Of a DNA stretch of 64,000 nt, positions 18,789 to 26,563 are shown in pieces (the stretch's first letter is position 1; each line of letters begins with the position of its first letter). Source of the DNA: Rhodobacter capsulatus. GTDB lineage: Bacteria > Pseudomonadota > Alphaproteobacteria > Rhodobacterales > Rhodobacteraceae. The DNA lies in contig NZ_SWJZ01000008.1 of assembly GCF_005144475.1 (NCBI RefSeq), positions 233,595 to 297,594 on the forward strand, read 5' to 3'. The notes under the pieces were generated by a model. That model was not told the origin of the DNA and searched no databases. It worked only from the letters and a program-made list of their open reading frames with translations. The translations under genes were made by a program, and so were the position numbers.

Positions 18789-19250
18789 TCACGGCCGTGC
18801 CGCGGCCTCGCTTGGCAGCACCAGCGCCAGACGCGTCCCCGCCTGCACAAGGCCGTTGACGTCATTCGCCTCGCACAGCAGGAAGGCCGCGCGTTCCGCC
18901 TTCTCGACCTGACCCTGCCAGATCAAGGTAACGATCTGAAGGAAAAGCGATTCATGCGCGGTCATCATGGCTGCACAGCCGCTGCAATCCGGGTTCGAGA
19001 ACCGGAACATCGAGCGCCGCGACCGCCCCATCTGCTCCAGCATTTCGGCCAGCGCGGCAAAGACCTGCGGCCCCTCGATCCTTCCCCAGACCGACGCGGC
19101 CAGCGCCAGACCGCGCTGCCAGCTGTGCCGCTCGGGGGCGATCTGGCTTTGAATCTGCAACCGCAGGATCTGCAGCAGCGCCCAGGGGTGTGATCCCGGC
19201 GCGGGCGCGGGGCCAAAGGCGGTGCGGGACGAACAACCGGGATGCGACAT
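18789..19250 (-). CDS. Hypothetical protein with CxxC motif, divergent from dmeR
   Basis: I do not recognise this 153-residue protein. It is soluble and mostly helical, with an N-terminal region rich in Pro and Ser (SSRTAFGPAPAPGSHP), a central DCSGCAAMMTAHE motif whose Cys and His could bind metal, and a helical C-terminal part with one further Cys (LLCEAND). An AAGG site precedes the ATG. It is transcribed away from dmeRF across a region with a TTGAC...GTCAA inverted repeat (19309-19334), so joint control with the metal genes is possible. Confidence 0.65.
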   Translation of the reverse strand: MSHPGCSSRTAFGPAPAPGSHPWALLQILRLQIQSQIAPERHSWQRGLALAASVWGRIEGPQVFAALAEMLEQMGRSRRSMFRFSNPDCSGCAAMMTAHESLFLQIVTLIWQGQVEKAERAAFLLCEANDVNGLVQAGTRLALVLPSEAAARP

Positions 19251-19308
19251 CGGCAGACCTTTCGAGAGAGGAGGGGGGCTGCCGTGCGCGAGGCTGGGTA
19301 AGGAATAG

Positions 19309-19334
19309 TTGACTGTTTTACTTGGTCACGTCAA
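19309..19334. promoter_or_regulatory. TTGAC-N16-GTCAA inverted repeat, possible promoter
   Basis: The repeat lies between the hypothetical gene and dmeR. Read on the minus strand it includes TTGACG followed after 18 bases by AACTAT, a possible -35/-10 pair for the leftward gene. The inverted symmetry could also be a regulator site. Confidence 0.3.
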
Positions 19335-19365
19335 GTCTGCGCCTTGCCGCAAGGCCCGGGATATG

Positions 19366-19390
19366 ATACCCATACCCCTATAGCTATACC
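19366..19390 (+). promoter_or_regulatory. Candidate DmeR operator
   Basis: ATACCCCTAT (19372-19381) is an AT-flanked C tract with inverted ATA/TAT ends, followed by a further CTATACC. RcnR/CsoR-type repressors bind GC tracts flanked by AT inverted repeats, and this one lies 11-35 bases before the dmeR ATG. A TATGAT -10-like hexamer (19362-19367) touches its left edge, fitting repression by occlusion. No convincing -35 is present. Confidence 0.5.
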
Positions 19391-19400
19391 GAAAGCCAGC

Positions 19401-19679
19401 ATGTCCCACCTGACCCATCCCGAAGACAAGACCGCCCTTCTGTCGCGCATCCGTCGGCTCAAGGGTCAGATCGAGGCGATCGAACGCGCCGTCGAGGCCG
19501 ATCGCGACTGCGGCGGCATCCTGCATCTGGTCGCCTCGGTGCGCGGCGCGGTCAGCGGCCTGACCGCAGAGCTGATCGAATCGCATCTGACGCATCACAT
19601 CCGCGAGGTCGACGACCCCGAGGCCCGCAAGCGCGGCGCAGAGGAATTGTCCAAGGCGCTGCGGATCTATCTGAAATAG
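19401..19679 (+). CDS. dmeR: RcnR/DmeR-type nickel/cobalt-responsive repressor
   Basis: This 92-residue all-helical repressor belongs to the CsoR/RcnR family. It has His3, Cys37, His62 and His66, which align with the RcnR nickel/cobalt ligands His3, Cys35, His60 and His64; the formaldehyde sensor FrmR lacks this full set. RIRRLKGQIEAIERAVE is the family DNA-binding helix region. It lies 8 bases before a DmeF-type exporter, the dmeRF arrangement known from Rhizobium, and probably represses both genes until Ni or Co binds. Confidence 0.85.
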   Translation: MSHLTHPEDKTALLSRIRRLKGQIEAIERAVEADRDCGGILHLVASVRGAVSGLTAELIESHLTHHIREVDDPEARKRGAEELSKALRIYLK

Positions 19680-19687
19680 AGGCTCCC

Positions 19688-20656
19688 ATGCACGATCACG
19701 CCGATCCTTCCGCCGCCAATCCCCGTCTTGCCGGGATGGCGGCGCCGCACGAGCATGTCTTTCTGGGCGCGGCGCATGACCGCAATGCCCGCCGCACGCA
19801 GCTGGTGATCGGCATCACCGCGGCGATGATGCTCGCCGAGATCGTCGCGGGCACCGTCTTCGGCTCGATGGCGCTGCTGGCGGATGGCTGGCACATGGCG
19901 ACCCATGCGGCGGCGCTGACGATCACCGCGGCCGCCTATGCCTATGCGCGCAGTCAGGCCCGCAACCCGGCCTTCAGCTTCGGCACCGGCAAGATCGGCG
20001 ATCTGGCGGGCTTTGCCAGCGCGGTGGTGCTGGCCGTGGTGGCAGTGCTGATTGCCGCGGAAAGCCTGTGGCGGATGGTGACCCCGGTCGGCATCGACTT
20101 TACCCAGGCGATTGCCGTCGCGGTGATCGGGCTTGTCGTGAACCTCGGCTCGGCGGCGCTGCTGCACGGGGAGCATCATTCCCATCATGATCACCATCAC
20201 GGCCACGATCATCATCCCCCCCATCCCCATCACGGCCATGACAGCAACCTGCGCGCCGCCTATCTGCATGTGCTGGCCGATGCGCTGACTTCGGTTCTGG
20301 CGATCGTGGCGCTGATCGGCGGGCGGATCTGGGGCTGGGTCTGGCTGGACCCGGCCATCGGTCTGCTGGGGGCGCTGGTGATCGGGCGCTGGGCCTTCGG
20401 GCTGATGAAACAGACGGGCGGTGTGCTGGTCGATCACATCCCGCAAGACGAGACCCTGCCCGCCGAGATCCGAGAGGCCCTTGCGCCCGTGGCCCGGATC
20501 ACCGACCTGCATCTGTGGCAGCTTGGGCCGGGGCAGCACGGCGCCATCGTCGCGCTGAATGCCGATCCGCCGCAGCCCCCCGCCGCCTATCGCGCAAGGC
20601 TGGCGCATCTGCACGAACTTGCCCATGTCACCATCGAGGTGAACCCGGCCCGCTGA
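19688..20656 (+). CDS. dmeF: Cation diffusion facilitator, DmeF-type Co/Ni exporter
   Basis: This 322-residue inner membrane antiporter has six helices. The transport-site motifs are LADGWHMATH in TM2 and HVLADALTS in TM5, giving the paired His/Asp ligands of CDF proteins. Between TM4 and TM5 lies a histidine-rich loop (about residues 160-185, with clusters HHSHHDHHHGHDHH and HPHHGHD), typical of DmeF. A short C-terminal cytoplasmic domain follows. Family knowledge and the RcnR-like neighbour point to Co/Ni efflux, not zinc. Confidence 0.85.
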   Translation: MHDHADPSAANPRLAGMAAPHEHVFLGAAHDRNARRTQLVIGITAAMMLAEIVAGTVFGSMALLADGWHMATHAAALTITAAAYAYARSQARNPAFSFGTGKIGDLAGFASAVVLAVVAVLIAAESLWRMVTPVGIDFTQAIAVAVIGLVVNLGSAALLHGEHHSHHDHHHGHDHHPPHPHHGHDSNLRAAYLHVLADALTSVLAIVALIGGRIWGWVWLDPAIGLLGALVIGRWAFGLMKQTGGVLVDHIPQDETLPAEIREALAPVARITDLHLWQLGPGQHGAIVALNADPPQPPAAYRARLAHLHELAHVTIEVNPAR

Positions 20657-20724
20657 TCTGCCACCTGCCACTTGGCACGCTTCTCGCACCCCGTCGGCAG
20701 CCGGGCTTTGACGGCTGCGCGCAT

Positions 20725-20777
20725 TTGACCCATACTATTTCAGTCAGGAATGACGCAGTTCTTGACTTATCCAGTCA
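20725..20777. promoter_or_regulatory. TGAC/GTCA repeat cluster before feoA1
   Basis: A perfect inverted repeat TGACT-TATCC-AGTCA (20763-20777) ends 19 bases before the feoA1 ATG. Upstream lie further half-sites: TTGAC at 20725, AGTCA at 20742 and TGAC at 20751. The cluster is the best candidate for iron control of feo. Alphaproteobacteria use Fur, Irr, RirA or IscR-type regulators; I cannot tell which binds here. Confidence 0.5.
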
Positions 20778-20796
20778 GATTAAGCGAGGCAGCCGG

Positions 20797-21066
20797 ATGA
20801 CCATGGCCTTTCACCCCGATCTGAAGGCTTTGCCTTTGGCGATGGCGCCCCTTGGGGTGGCGCTGACCGTGCAGAGCCTGTCCGGCTGCGCCGATTTTTC
20901 GGCGCGGATGCTGGCGATGGGCATCGGCCCGGGCCGGGTGATCCGGTTGATGCAGTGCGAGGGCAGCCATGTGGTGCTGGCCGTCGGCGACAGCCGCTTC
21001 GGCATCGGCCGCGGCGTGGCGCAAAAGATCCTGGTCACCGAGTCCCGCACGGGGGATCTGAAATGA
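20797..21066 (+). CDS. feoA1: FeoA domain protein, first copy
   Basis: This 89-residue SH3-like FeoA protein probably tunes FeoB, the ferrous iron transporter. The core runs from LPLAMAPLGVALTVQSLSGC through FSARMLAMGIGPG to IGRGVAQKILV. The hydrophobic LAMGIGPG turn is the family hallmark. A GAGG site precedes the ATG. The stop overlaps feoA2 as ATGA. The gene is longer at its N terminus and has two cysteines, which the second copy lacks. Confidence 0.87.
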   Translation: MTMAFHPDLKALPLAMAPLGVALTVQSLSGCADFSARMLAMGIGPGRVIRLMQCEGSHVVLAVGDSRFGIGRGVAQKILVTESRTGDLK

Positions 21067-21311
21067 CCATTCAGCTCAAGGACATGAAGGTCGGCACCCG
21101 GGGCCGGGTGCTGCGTCTGGCGGGCGGTGCGGGGGGCTACCGCGCGAAGCTGCTGTCGATGGGCCTGACGCCGGGGGCCGAATTCACCGTGCAGCGGGTG
21201 GCGCCGATGGGCGATCCCGTGGAAATCGCCCTGCGCGGCTTCCGTCTGACCCTGCGCAAGGCCGAGGCCGATGCGCTTCAGGTCGAAATGCTCGCGGAGG
21301 ACGCGCAATGA
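21063..21311 (+). CDS. feoA2: FeoA domain protein, second copy
   Basis: This 82-residue FeoA protein has RGRVLRLAGG, YRAKLLSMGLTPG and a C-terminal beta strand EIALRGFRLTLRKAEADAL. It overlaps feoA1 upstream and feoB downstream by 4 bases each, so all three are coupled. It is closer to the classical E. coli-type FeoA than the first copy. Confidence 0.9.
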   Translation: MTIQLKDMKVGTRGRVLRLAGGAGGYRAKLLSMGLTPGAEFTVQRVAPMGDPVEIALRGFRLTLRKAEADALQVEMLAEDAQ

Positions 21312-23644
21312 AAAAGCTCATCGTCGGCACTGTCGGCAACCCGAACTGCGGCAAGACCACCTTGTTCAACGCGCTGACCGGCGCCCGGCAACAGGTCGGC
21401 AACTGGCCCGGCGTCACCGTGGAACGCAAGTCGGGCAGGTTCCGCGAAGGCATGACCGAGGTCGAGCTGATCGACCTGCCGGGCACCTATTCGCTCGACG
21501 CCTCCGAAGGGGATCTGTCGCTGGACGAACAGATCGCCCGCGATTTCGTCGCCGCGCGGGAAGCCGATGTGGTGCTCAATATCGTCGATGCCTCGAACCT
21601 GGAACGCAACCTTTACCTGACCGCGCAACTGCTGGAGATGAAGGTTCCGGTGGTGCTGGCGGTCAACATGATCGACATCGCGGAAAGCCGCGGGCTGAAG
21701 CTTGACCTTGCGGCGCTGTCCGCAAGCCTTGGCTGTCCGGTTTACGGCGTCGTCGCGGCCGAGGGCCGGGGGGTTGGCGCGCTCAAGGCCGGTCTTGCCG
21801 CGCTGGGCCACGAGATCGTTCAGCCGCAGCGCGCCAGCTTCCATGTCGCGCCGGTGCAGGCGGCGGTGACGGCGTTGCGCCCGCTGGTCGAGCCGCTGGC
21901 GACCGCGCGCGGGGTGGAGACCGACTGGGCGGCGCTCTCGCTTCTGGAAAGTGACAGCCTGCTGGGCGCCCATCCCGATCCGGCGCTGCGGACCGCGCTG
22001 ACGAAAGCCCGCAAGGATCTGACCGAAAAGCTGGGCGAGGACATCGACATCGTGCTGGCCGATGCCCGTTACGGCTTCATCGGCACGGTGATGTCGGCGG
22101 TGATCCGCGATCAGCGCCGGGTGTCGGAAACCGCCTCGGACCGGATCGACCGGGTGGTGCTGAACCGTGTCTTCGGCGTGCCGATCTTCCTTTTGCTGAT
22201 GTATCTGATGTTCCTGTTCACCATCGACATCGGCGGCGCCTTCATCGATTTCTTCGACATCGCCGCGGGGGCGATCTTTGTCGACTGGCTCGGCAATGCG
22301 CTGACCGCCATCGGCACCCCCGACTGGCTGCGCGAGATCGTCGCCACCGGCCTTGGCGGCGGCGTGCAGACGGTGGCGACCTTCATTCCGGTCGTCGTCT
22401 TCCTGTTCCTCTTCCTCTCGGCGCTGGAAGATTCCGGCTACATGGCGCGGGCGGCCTTTGTGATGGACCGCGCGATGCGGGCCATCGGCCTGCCCGGCAA
22501 GGCCTTCGTGCCGCTGATCGTCGGCTTTGGCTGCAACGTGCCCGCAGTGATGGCCACCCGCACGATCGAGCGTCACCGCGACCGGTTGATGACGATCCTG
22601 ATGGCGCCCTTCATGTCCTGCGGCGCCCGTCTGCCGGTCTATGCGCTGTTTGCGGCCGTGTTTTTCCCCGGCCATGGCGGGCTGATCGTGTTCAGCCTTT
22701 ACATGGCCGGGATCGGGGTGGCGATCCTGTCGGGCCTGGTGATGAAATCGACGCTGCTCTCGGGCCCGGTCACGCCTTTCGTGATGGAACTGCCGCCCTA
22801 TCACGTGCCGACGCTGAAGGGCGTGGTGATCCGCACCTGGGAAAAGACCCGCAATTTCGTGACCCAGGCGACGAAGATCATCGTGCCGATGGTGATGGTG
22901 CTCAACGTGCTGAACTCGATGGGCACCGATGGCAGCTTCGGCAATGCCGACAGCCGCAATTCGGTGCTCAGTGAAATCGGCCGCTCGATCACCCCGATCT
23001 TCGCGCCGATGGGCATGACCGAGGAAAACTGGCCCGCCGCCGTGGGTGTCTTCACCGGCATTCTGGCGAAAGAGGCCGTCGTCGGCACGCTGGATGCGCT
23101 TTACGCCGAGGCGGGCAAGGCCGATGCCGCCGCCGCGGCTTCCGGTGCGGGCGACGAAGCCGCGCCCGAGGAAGAAGCGCCCTTCCGCCTGTCCGCCGCG
23201 CTCTCCGAGGCCGTGGCGACCGTGCCCGCGAACCTGGGCGATGCGATCACGAACTGGACCGATCCGCTCGGTCTGGGCGAGATCGAGGCGCAGGCGGGCG
23301 CGAATGCCACCCCCACCGGCCAGGCGATGCTGACCCGTTTCGACGGCGCCGCCGGGGCCTATGCCTACCTGCTCTTCATCCTGCTTTACTTCCCCTGCAC
23401 CGCGGCGCTGGCGGCGATGGTGCGCGAAGCCGGCATCGGCTGGACCGTCTTCGTGGCGGGCTGGGCGACGGCGGTGGGCTGGATCCTTGGCACCGGCGTC
23501 TATCAGGCGGCGCGATTCAGCCTGCACCCCGGGGCCTCGGCAAGCTGGCTGGTCGGTCTGGCGCTTGTCTCGGCGGCGATGTTCGGCGGCCTGCGCCTTT
23601 GGGCGAACCGGGCAGAACGCGCCCGCACCGTCGCGGCACAATAG
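21308..23644 (+). CDS. feoB: Ferrous iron transporter FeoB
   Basis: This 778-residue inner membrane Fe(II) transporter has an N-terminal G domain with G1 GNPNCGKTT (10-18), the G3 motif DLPGTYSLD and the G4 region NMID, then a GDI-like helical domain. The membrane part has two Gate motifs, around GFGCNVPAVMATR and SCGARLPVYAL. A low-complexity Ala/Glu insert (about 600-625) lies in a loop before the last helices. It is preceded by two feoA genes and followed by feoC. Confidence 0.97.
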   Translation: MKKLIVGTVGNPNCGKTTLFNALTGARQQVGNWPGVTVERKSGRFREGMTEVELIDLPGTYSLDASEGDLSLDEQIARDFVAAREADVVLNIVDASNLERNLYLTAQLLEMKVPVVLAVNMIDIAESRGLKLDLAALSASLGCPVYGVVAAEGRGVGALKAGLAALGHEIVQPQRASFHVAPVQAAVTALRPLVEPLATARGVETDWAALSLLESDSLLGAHPDPALRTALTKARKDLTEKLGEDIDIVLADARYGFIGTVMSAVIRDQRRVSETASDRIDRVVLNRVFGVPIFLLLMYLMFLFTIDIGGAFIDFFDIAAGAIFVDWLGNALTAIGTPDWLREIVATGLGGGVQTVATFIPVVVFLFLFLSALEDSGYMARAAFVMDRAMRAIGLPGKAFVPLIVGFGCNVPAVMATRTIERHRDRLMTILMAPFMSCGARLPVYALFAAVFFPGHGGLIVFSLYMAGIGVAILSGLVMKSTLLSGPVTPFVMELPPYHVPTLKGVVIRTWEKTRNFVTQATKIIVPMVMVLNVLNSMGTDGSFGNADSRNSVLSEIGRSITPIFAPMGMTEENWPAAVGVFTGILAKEAVVGTLDALYAEAGKADAAAAASGAGDEAAPEEEAPFRLSAALSEAVATVPANLGDAITNWTDPLGLGEIEAQAGANATPTGQAMLTRFDGAAGAYAYLLFILLYFPCTAALAAMVREAGIGWTVFVAGWATAVGWILGTGVYQAARFSLHPGASASWLVGLALVSAAMFGGLRLWANRAERARTVAAQ

Positions 23645-23653
23645 GAGGCACAG

Positions 23654-23890
23654 ATGGCCCTGCAAGACATTCAGGATTACGTCGCCCGGGTCGGCCGGGC
23701 GAGCCTGCGCGATCTGAGCCTGCATTTCGGTTCCTCGCCCGAGGCGATGCGCGACATGGCCGGACGGCTCGTCCGCAAGGGGCGGCTTGTCCTCGCGGTC
23801 GAGGAAGCCGCCTGCTGCGGCTGCAAGTCGAAGGAGGGCTGTGCCGCGGCGGAATATTACTGCCCGGCGGTGCCCAGCGACGCCGCCTGA
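23654..23890 (+). CDS. feoC: FeoC-like winged-helix protein
   Basis: The 78-residue protein has an N-terminal winged-helix-like part (VGRASLRDLSLHF and MRDMAGRLVRKGRLVL) and a C-terminal cysteine cluster CCGCKSKEGC with one later Cys, as in FeoC proteins that bind an Fe-S cluster and affect FeoB stability. An AGGAGG site precedes the ATG, 9 bases after feoB. Its last 34 bases overlap the 3' end of hmuV on the other strand. Confidence 0.88.
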   Translation: MALQDIQDYVARVGRASLRDLSLHFGSSPEAMRDMAGRLVRKGRLVLAVEEAACCGCKSKEGCAAAEYYCPAVPSDAA

Positions 23891-24648
23891 GGCAGCAGCC
23901 ACACCCCCTTGCGCGGCGCGGTGTTGAGGCACAGCTGACAGCGATAGGCCCGCGACAGAAGCGGCGCCGTCATCACACCCTCGGGCGGGCCCGAGGCCGC
24001 GATCCGGCCCGCCTCCATCAAGACCATCGCATCGGCATGCATCGCGGTCAGGTTCAGGTCATGCATCACCGCGACCACGCCGCCGCCCGCATCGGCAAAG
24101 CGGCGCAGCACCGCCATCACCTGCAGCTGATGCCCGATATCGAGCGCCGCCACCGGCTCGTCGACGAAAAGCCAGGCCGGGCGGCCGTCTGCGACCGGCT
24201 CCCAGACCTGCGCCCGCACCCTTGCCAGATGGCCGCGCGCCTGCTCGCCCCCCGACATGTCCTGAAAGAAGCCGTCGATCTTTGCCGCCAGGCCCACCTC
24301 GGCCAGCGCGGCCTCGACCACACCCGGGCGGGTCGCACTGGCCCCGGCCTGATGCCCCATCGCCACCACTTCGCGCAGGGTGAAGGGAAAACCGAGCGTG
24401 CTCGCCTGCGGCAGCACCCCCCGGCGCAGGGCCAGATCGCGGGGCGACAGTTTCGCCACCGGCTCGCCCTCCAGCAGAACCACGCCACCGCCCGGCAGAT
24501 CGCCGGTCAGGCGGCGCAGAAGCGTCGTCTTGCCCGATCCGTTCGGCCCGACGATGGCGGTGATCTGGCCCGGCCGTGCCTCGACATCGAGCCGGTGCAG
24601 AACCTCGCGCCCGCCCAGTTTTGCGGTGATTCCGGTGGCAATCAGCAT
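23857..24648 (-). CDS. hmuV: Heme ABC transporter ATP-binding protein
   Basis: This 263-residue ATPase energises heme import through HmuU. Walker A is GPNGSGKTT, the signature is MSGGEQARGH, and Walker B LFVDEPVAALD. The order hmuTUV with gaps of 1-3 bases matches known heme operons. The C-terminal tail has two Cys (CQLCLN). Its end overlaps feoC tail to tail by 34 bases. Confidence 0.93.
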   Translation of the reverse strand: MLIATGITAKLGGREVLHRLDVEARPGQITAIVGPNGSGKTTLLRRLTGDLPGGGVVLLEGEPVAKLSPRDLALRRGVLPQASTLGFPFTLREVVAMGHQAGASATRPGVVEAALAEVGLAAKIDGFFQDMSGGEQARGHLARVRAQVWEPVADGRPAWLFVDEPVAALDIGHQLQVMAVLRRFADAGGGVVAVMHDLNLTAMHADAMVLMEAGRIAASGPPEGVMTAPLLSRAYRCQLCLNTAPRKGVWLLPQAASLGTAGQ

Positions 24649-24651
24649 CGG

Positions 24652-25716
24652 TCAAATCTCCACGACGGCGCGACGGGCCAGCAAGATCCAGAGGAACACC
24701 GGGGCGCCGATCAGCGCCATGATGATGCCGATGGGCAGCTCGGACGGCGCGACGACCAGCCGCGCGACGGTATCGGCGGCGATCAGCAGCGCCGCGCCGA
24801 ACAGCGCCGAAAGCGGCAAAAGCAGCCGGTGCGACGGCCCGATGGCAAGCCGCAGGATATGCGGCACGACGATGCCCAGAAAGCCGATGCCGCCCGAGAC
24901 TGCCACCGCCGCCCCGGTCATCGCCGCCACCGACAGGATCGCGCCGCGTTTCACCCGCTCGACCGGCACGCCCATGTGCTGCGCCACCGCCTCGCCGAGC
25001 GCCATCGCGTCAAGCCCGCGGGCAAGGAAGGGGGCAGCCGCCAGCCCGGCCAGCAGGATCGGCGCGGCGGCGGTCAGTTTCAGCCAGTTCGCCCCGGCCA
25101 ATGATCCAAGCCCCCAGAAGGTCAGATCGCGCAGCTGGTTGTCATCGGCAAGATAGATCAGGATGCCGGTCACCGCGCCCGCAAGCGCGCCCAGCACGAT
25201 CCCCGCCAGCAAAAGCGTCGCGATCGAGGTCTGCCCGCGCAGGCTGGCGATGCGGGCAAGGATCAGCACCGCCGCCCAGCCGCCCGCAAAGGCGGCAAGC
25301 GGCACGACATAGGGCCCCGTCGCGGCGCGGAACGCCGCGGGCAGAAGGCCCCCCAGCACGATGGCCGCCACGGCGCCCAGCCCCGCGCCCGCGCCGACAC
25401 CGACCAGCCCGGGATCGGCCAGCGGATTGCGGAACAGCCCCTGCATCAGCGCGCCCGACACCGCGAGCGCCGCACCGACCAGCGCCCCCATGATCAGCCG
25501 CGGCAACCGGATATCAAGCAAGATCGCCGTCTCGATCGGCGACAGATCGCGGGTCAGCGGCTCCCAGGGCAAAAGCCCCGAGGCGCCAAGGCTCAGGCTT
25601 GCCGCCGCCGCCAGCACAAGCGTACAAAGCAGCGCCGCCGTCACCAGCGGCACCGGCAGCCGCTGCGGCAGCCCGGCCCGGCGCGGCCGCGGCGCGGCAA
25701 GCGTCGTTTCGGCCAT
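24652..25716 (-). CDS. hmuU: Heme ABC transporter permease
   Basis: This 354-residue FecCD/BtuC-family permease has about ten helices. Family markers are RLPRLIMGALVGAALAVSGA with LMQGLFRNPLADPGLVG, and near the end GGIGFLGIVVPHILRL, the ATPase-coupling loop. I chose the ATG at 25716, 1 base after the hmuT stop; the open frame before it is antisense-like sequence. Confidence 0.93.
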   Translation of the reverse strand: MAETTLAAPRPRRAGLPQRLPVPLVTAALLCTLVLAAAASLSLGASGLLPWEPLTRDLSPIETAILLDIRLPRLIMGALVGAALAVSGALMQGLFRNPLADPGLVGVGAGAGLGAVAAIVLGGLLPAAFRAATGPYVVPLAAFAGGWAAVLILARIASLRGQTSIATLLLAGIVLGALAGAVTGILIYLADDNQLRDLTFWGLGSLAGANWLKLTAAAPILLAGLAAAPFLARGLDAMALGEAVAQHMGVPVERVKRGAILSVAAMTGAAVAVSGGIGFLGIVVPHILRLAIGPSHRLLLPLSALFGAALLIAADTVARLVVAPSELPIGIIMALIGAPVFLWILLARRAVVEI

Positions 25717-25717
25717 G

Positions 25718-26563
25718 TTATGGCGCCTTCGGAGCAAGCGCGGCATGCAGCGCGGTGATCGCCTCGGGCGTGCGGGGGCCAAAACCCAGAAGCAGCATCC
25801 CGTCCATCCGCACAATGCGGCCCGCCTGTCCGGCCGGGGTCGCCGCCAGCGCCGGATGGGTGGCCACATCCGCTGCGCCATGCCCGCCCGCGTCCTCGCC
25901 CGCGCGCGCCATCATCAAGATCACCTCGGGCGCCGCCGTTGCAATCGCCTCGTCGCCCAAGGCCTTGTAGCCGTCAAAGCCGGTCAGCGCATTCTGCCCG
26001 CCCGCCAGCGCGATCATCGCCGCGGCCGAGGTGCCCGTGCCCGCCCCGGTCAGCCGCCCGCCAGCGTTCGACAGAACAAACAGCACCCGCGGCTTCGGCC
26101 CGCTGTCCTGTGCCACCCGGGCCAGAGCCGCCGTCATCTCGGCCTCCAGCCGGGCGGCCAGCGCTTCGCCCTTGTCGGCCACGCCCAAAGCCGCGGCCAC
26201 GGTGCGGACCTTGTCCAGAACCGCTTCGGGGCTGTGCCCCTCGGGCACGGGGACAAGCTTCACCCCGGTTTCGCGCAGGGTTTCCAGCGTCTCGGGCGGG
26301 CCAGCGCCTTCGGTCAAAAGGATCAGATCGGGGGCGACCGAGAGCACGCCCTCGGGCGAAAGCGCCCGCATGTAGCCCACATCGGGCAGGGCGGTGACCG
26401 TTGCGGGATAGGTCGAGGTGGTGTCGCGCCCGACCAGCCGCCCCGCCTCGCCCAAAGCCGCCACCACTTCCGTCACGCCGCCGCCGATCGAGAGCACGCG
26501 GTCTTGCGCGGCCAACAGGCCCGGCACCAGCGCAAGGAGCGTGGCACAGACAAGCGCCCTCAT
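25718..26563 (-). CDS. hmuT: Periplasmic heme-binding protein
   Basis: This 281-residue type III solute-binding protein delivers heme to HmuUV. A signal peptide (MRALVCATLLALVPGLLAA) precedes the mature N terminus. SIGGGVTEVVAALG and GRDTTSTYP match the HmuT family; the tyrosine in STYP is at the position of the known heme ligand. The start overlaps the hmuS stop (ATGA). Confidence 0.92.
   Translation of the reverse strand: MRALVCATLLALVPGLLAAQDRVLSIGGGVTEVVAALGEAGRLVGRDTTSTYPATVTALPDVGYMRALSPEGVLSVAPDLILLTEGAGPPETLETLRETGVKLVPVPEGHSPEAVLDKVRTVAAALGVADKGEALAARLEAEMTAALARVAQDSGPKPRVLFVLSNAGGRLTGAGTGTSAAAMIALAGGQNALTGFDGYKALGDEAIATAAPEVILMMARAGEDAGGHGAADVATHPALAATPAGQAGRIVRMDGMLLLGFGPRTPEAITALHAALAPKAP

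Noticed and set aside
20167..20250. Repeat-like CAT/CAC-rich DNA in dmeF
   Set aside because: It encodes the histidine-rich loop of the exporter and is not a separate repeat element.
21278..23932. 884-codon open frame on the minus strand across feoB
   Set aside because: It is antisense to a perfectly conserved feoB and has low-complexity His/Arg/Gly-rich translation typical of antisense frames in GC-rich DNA.
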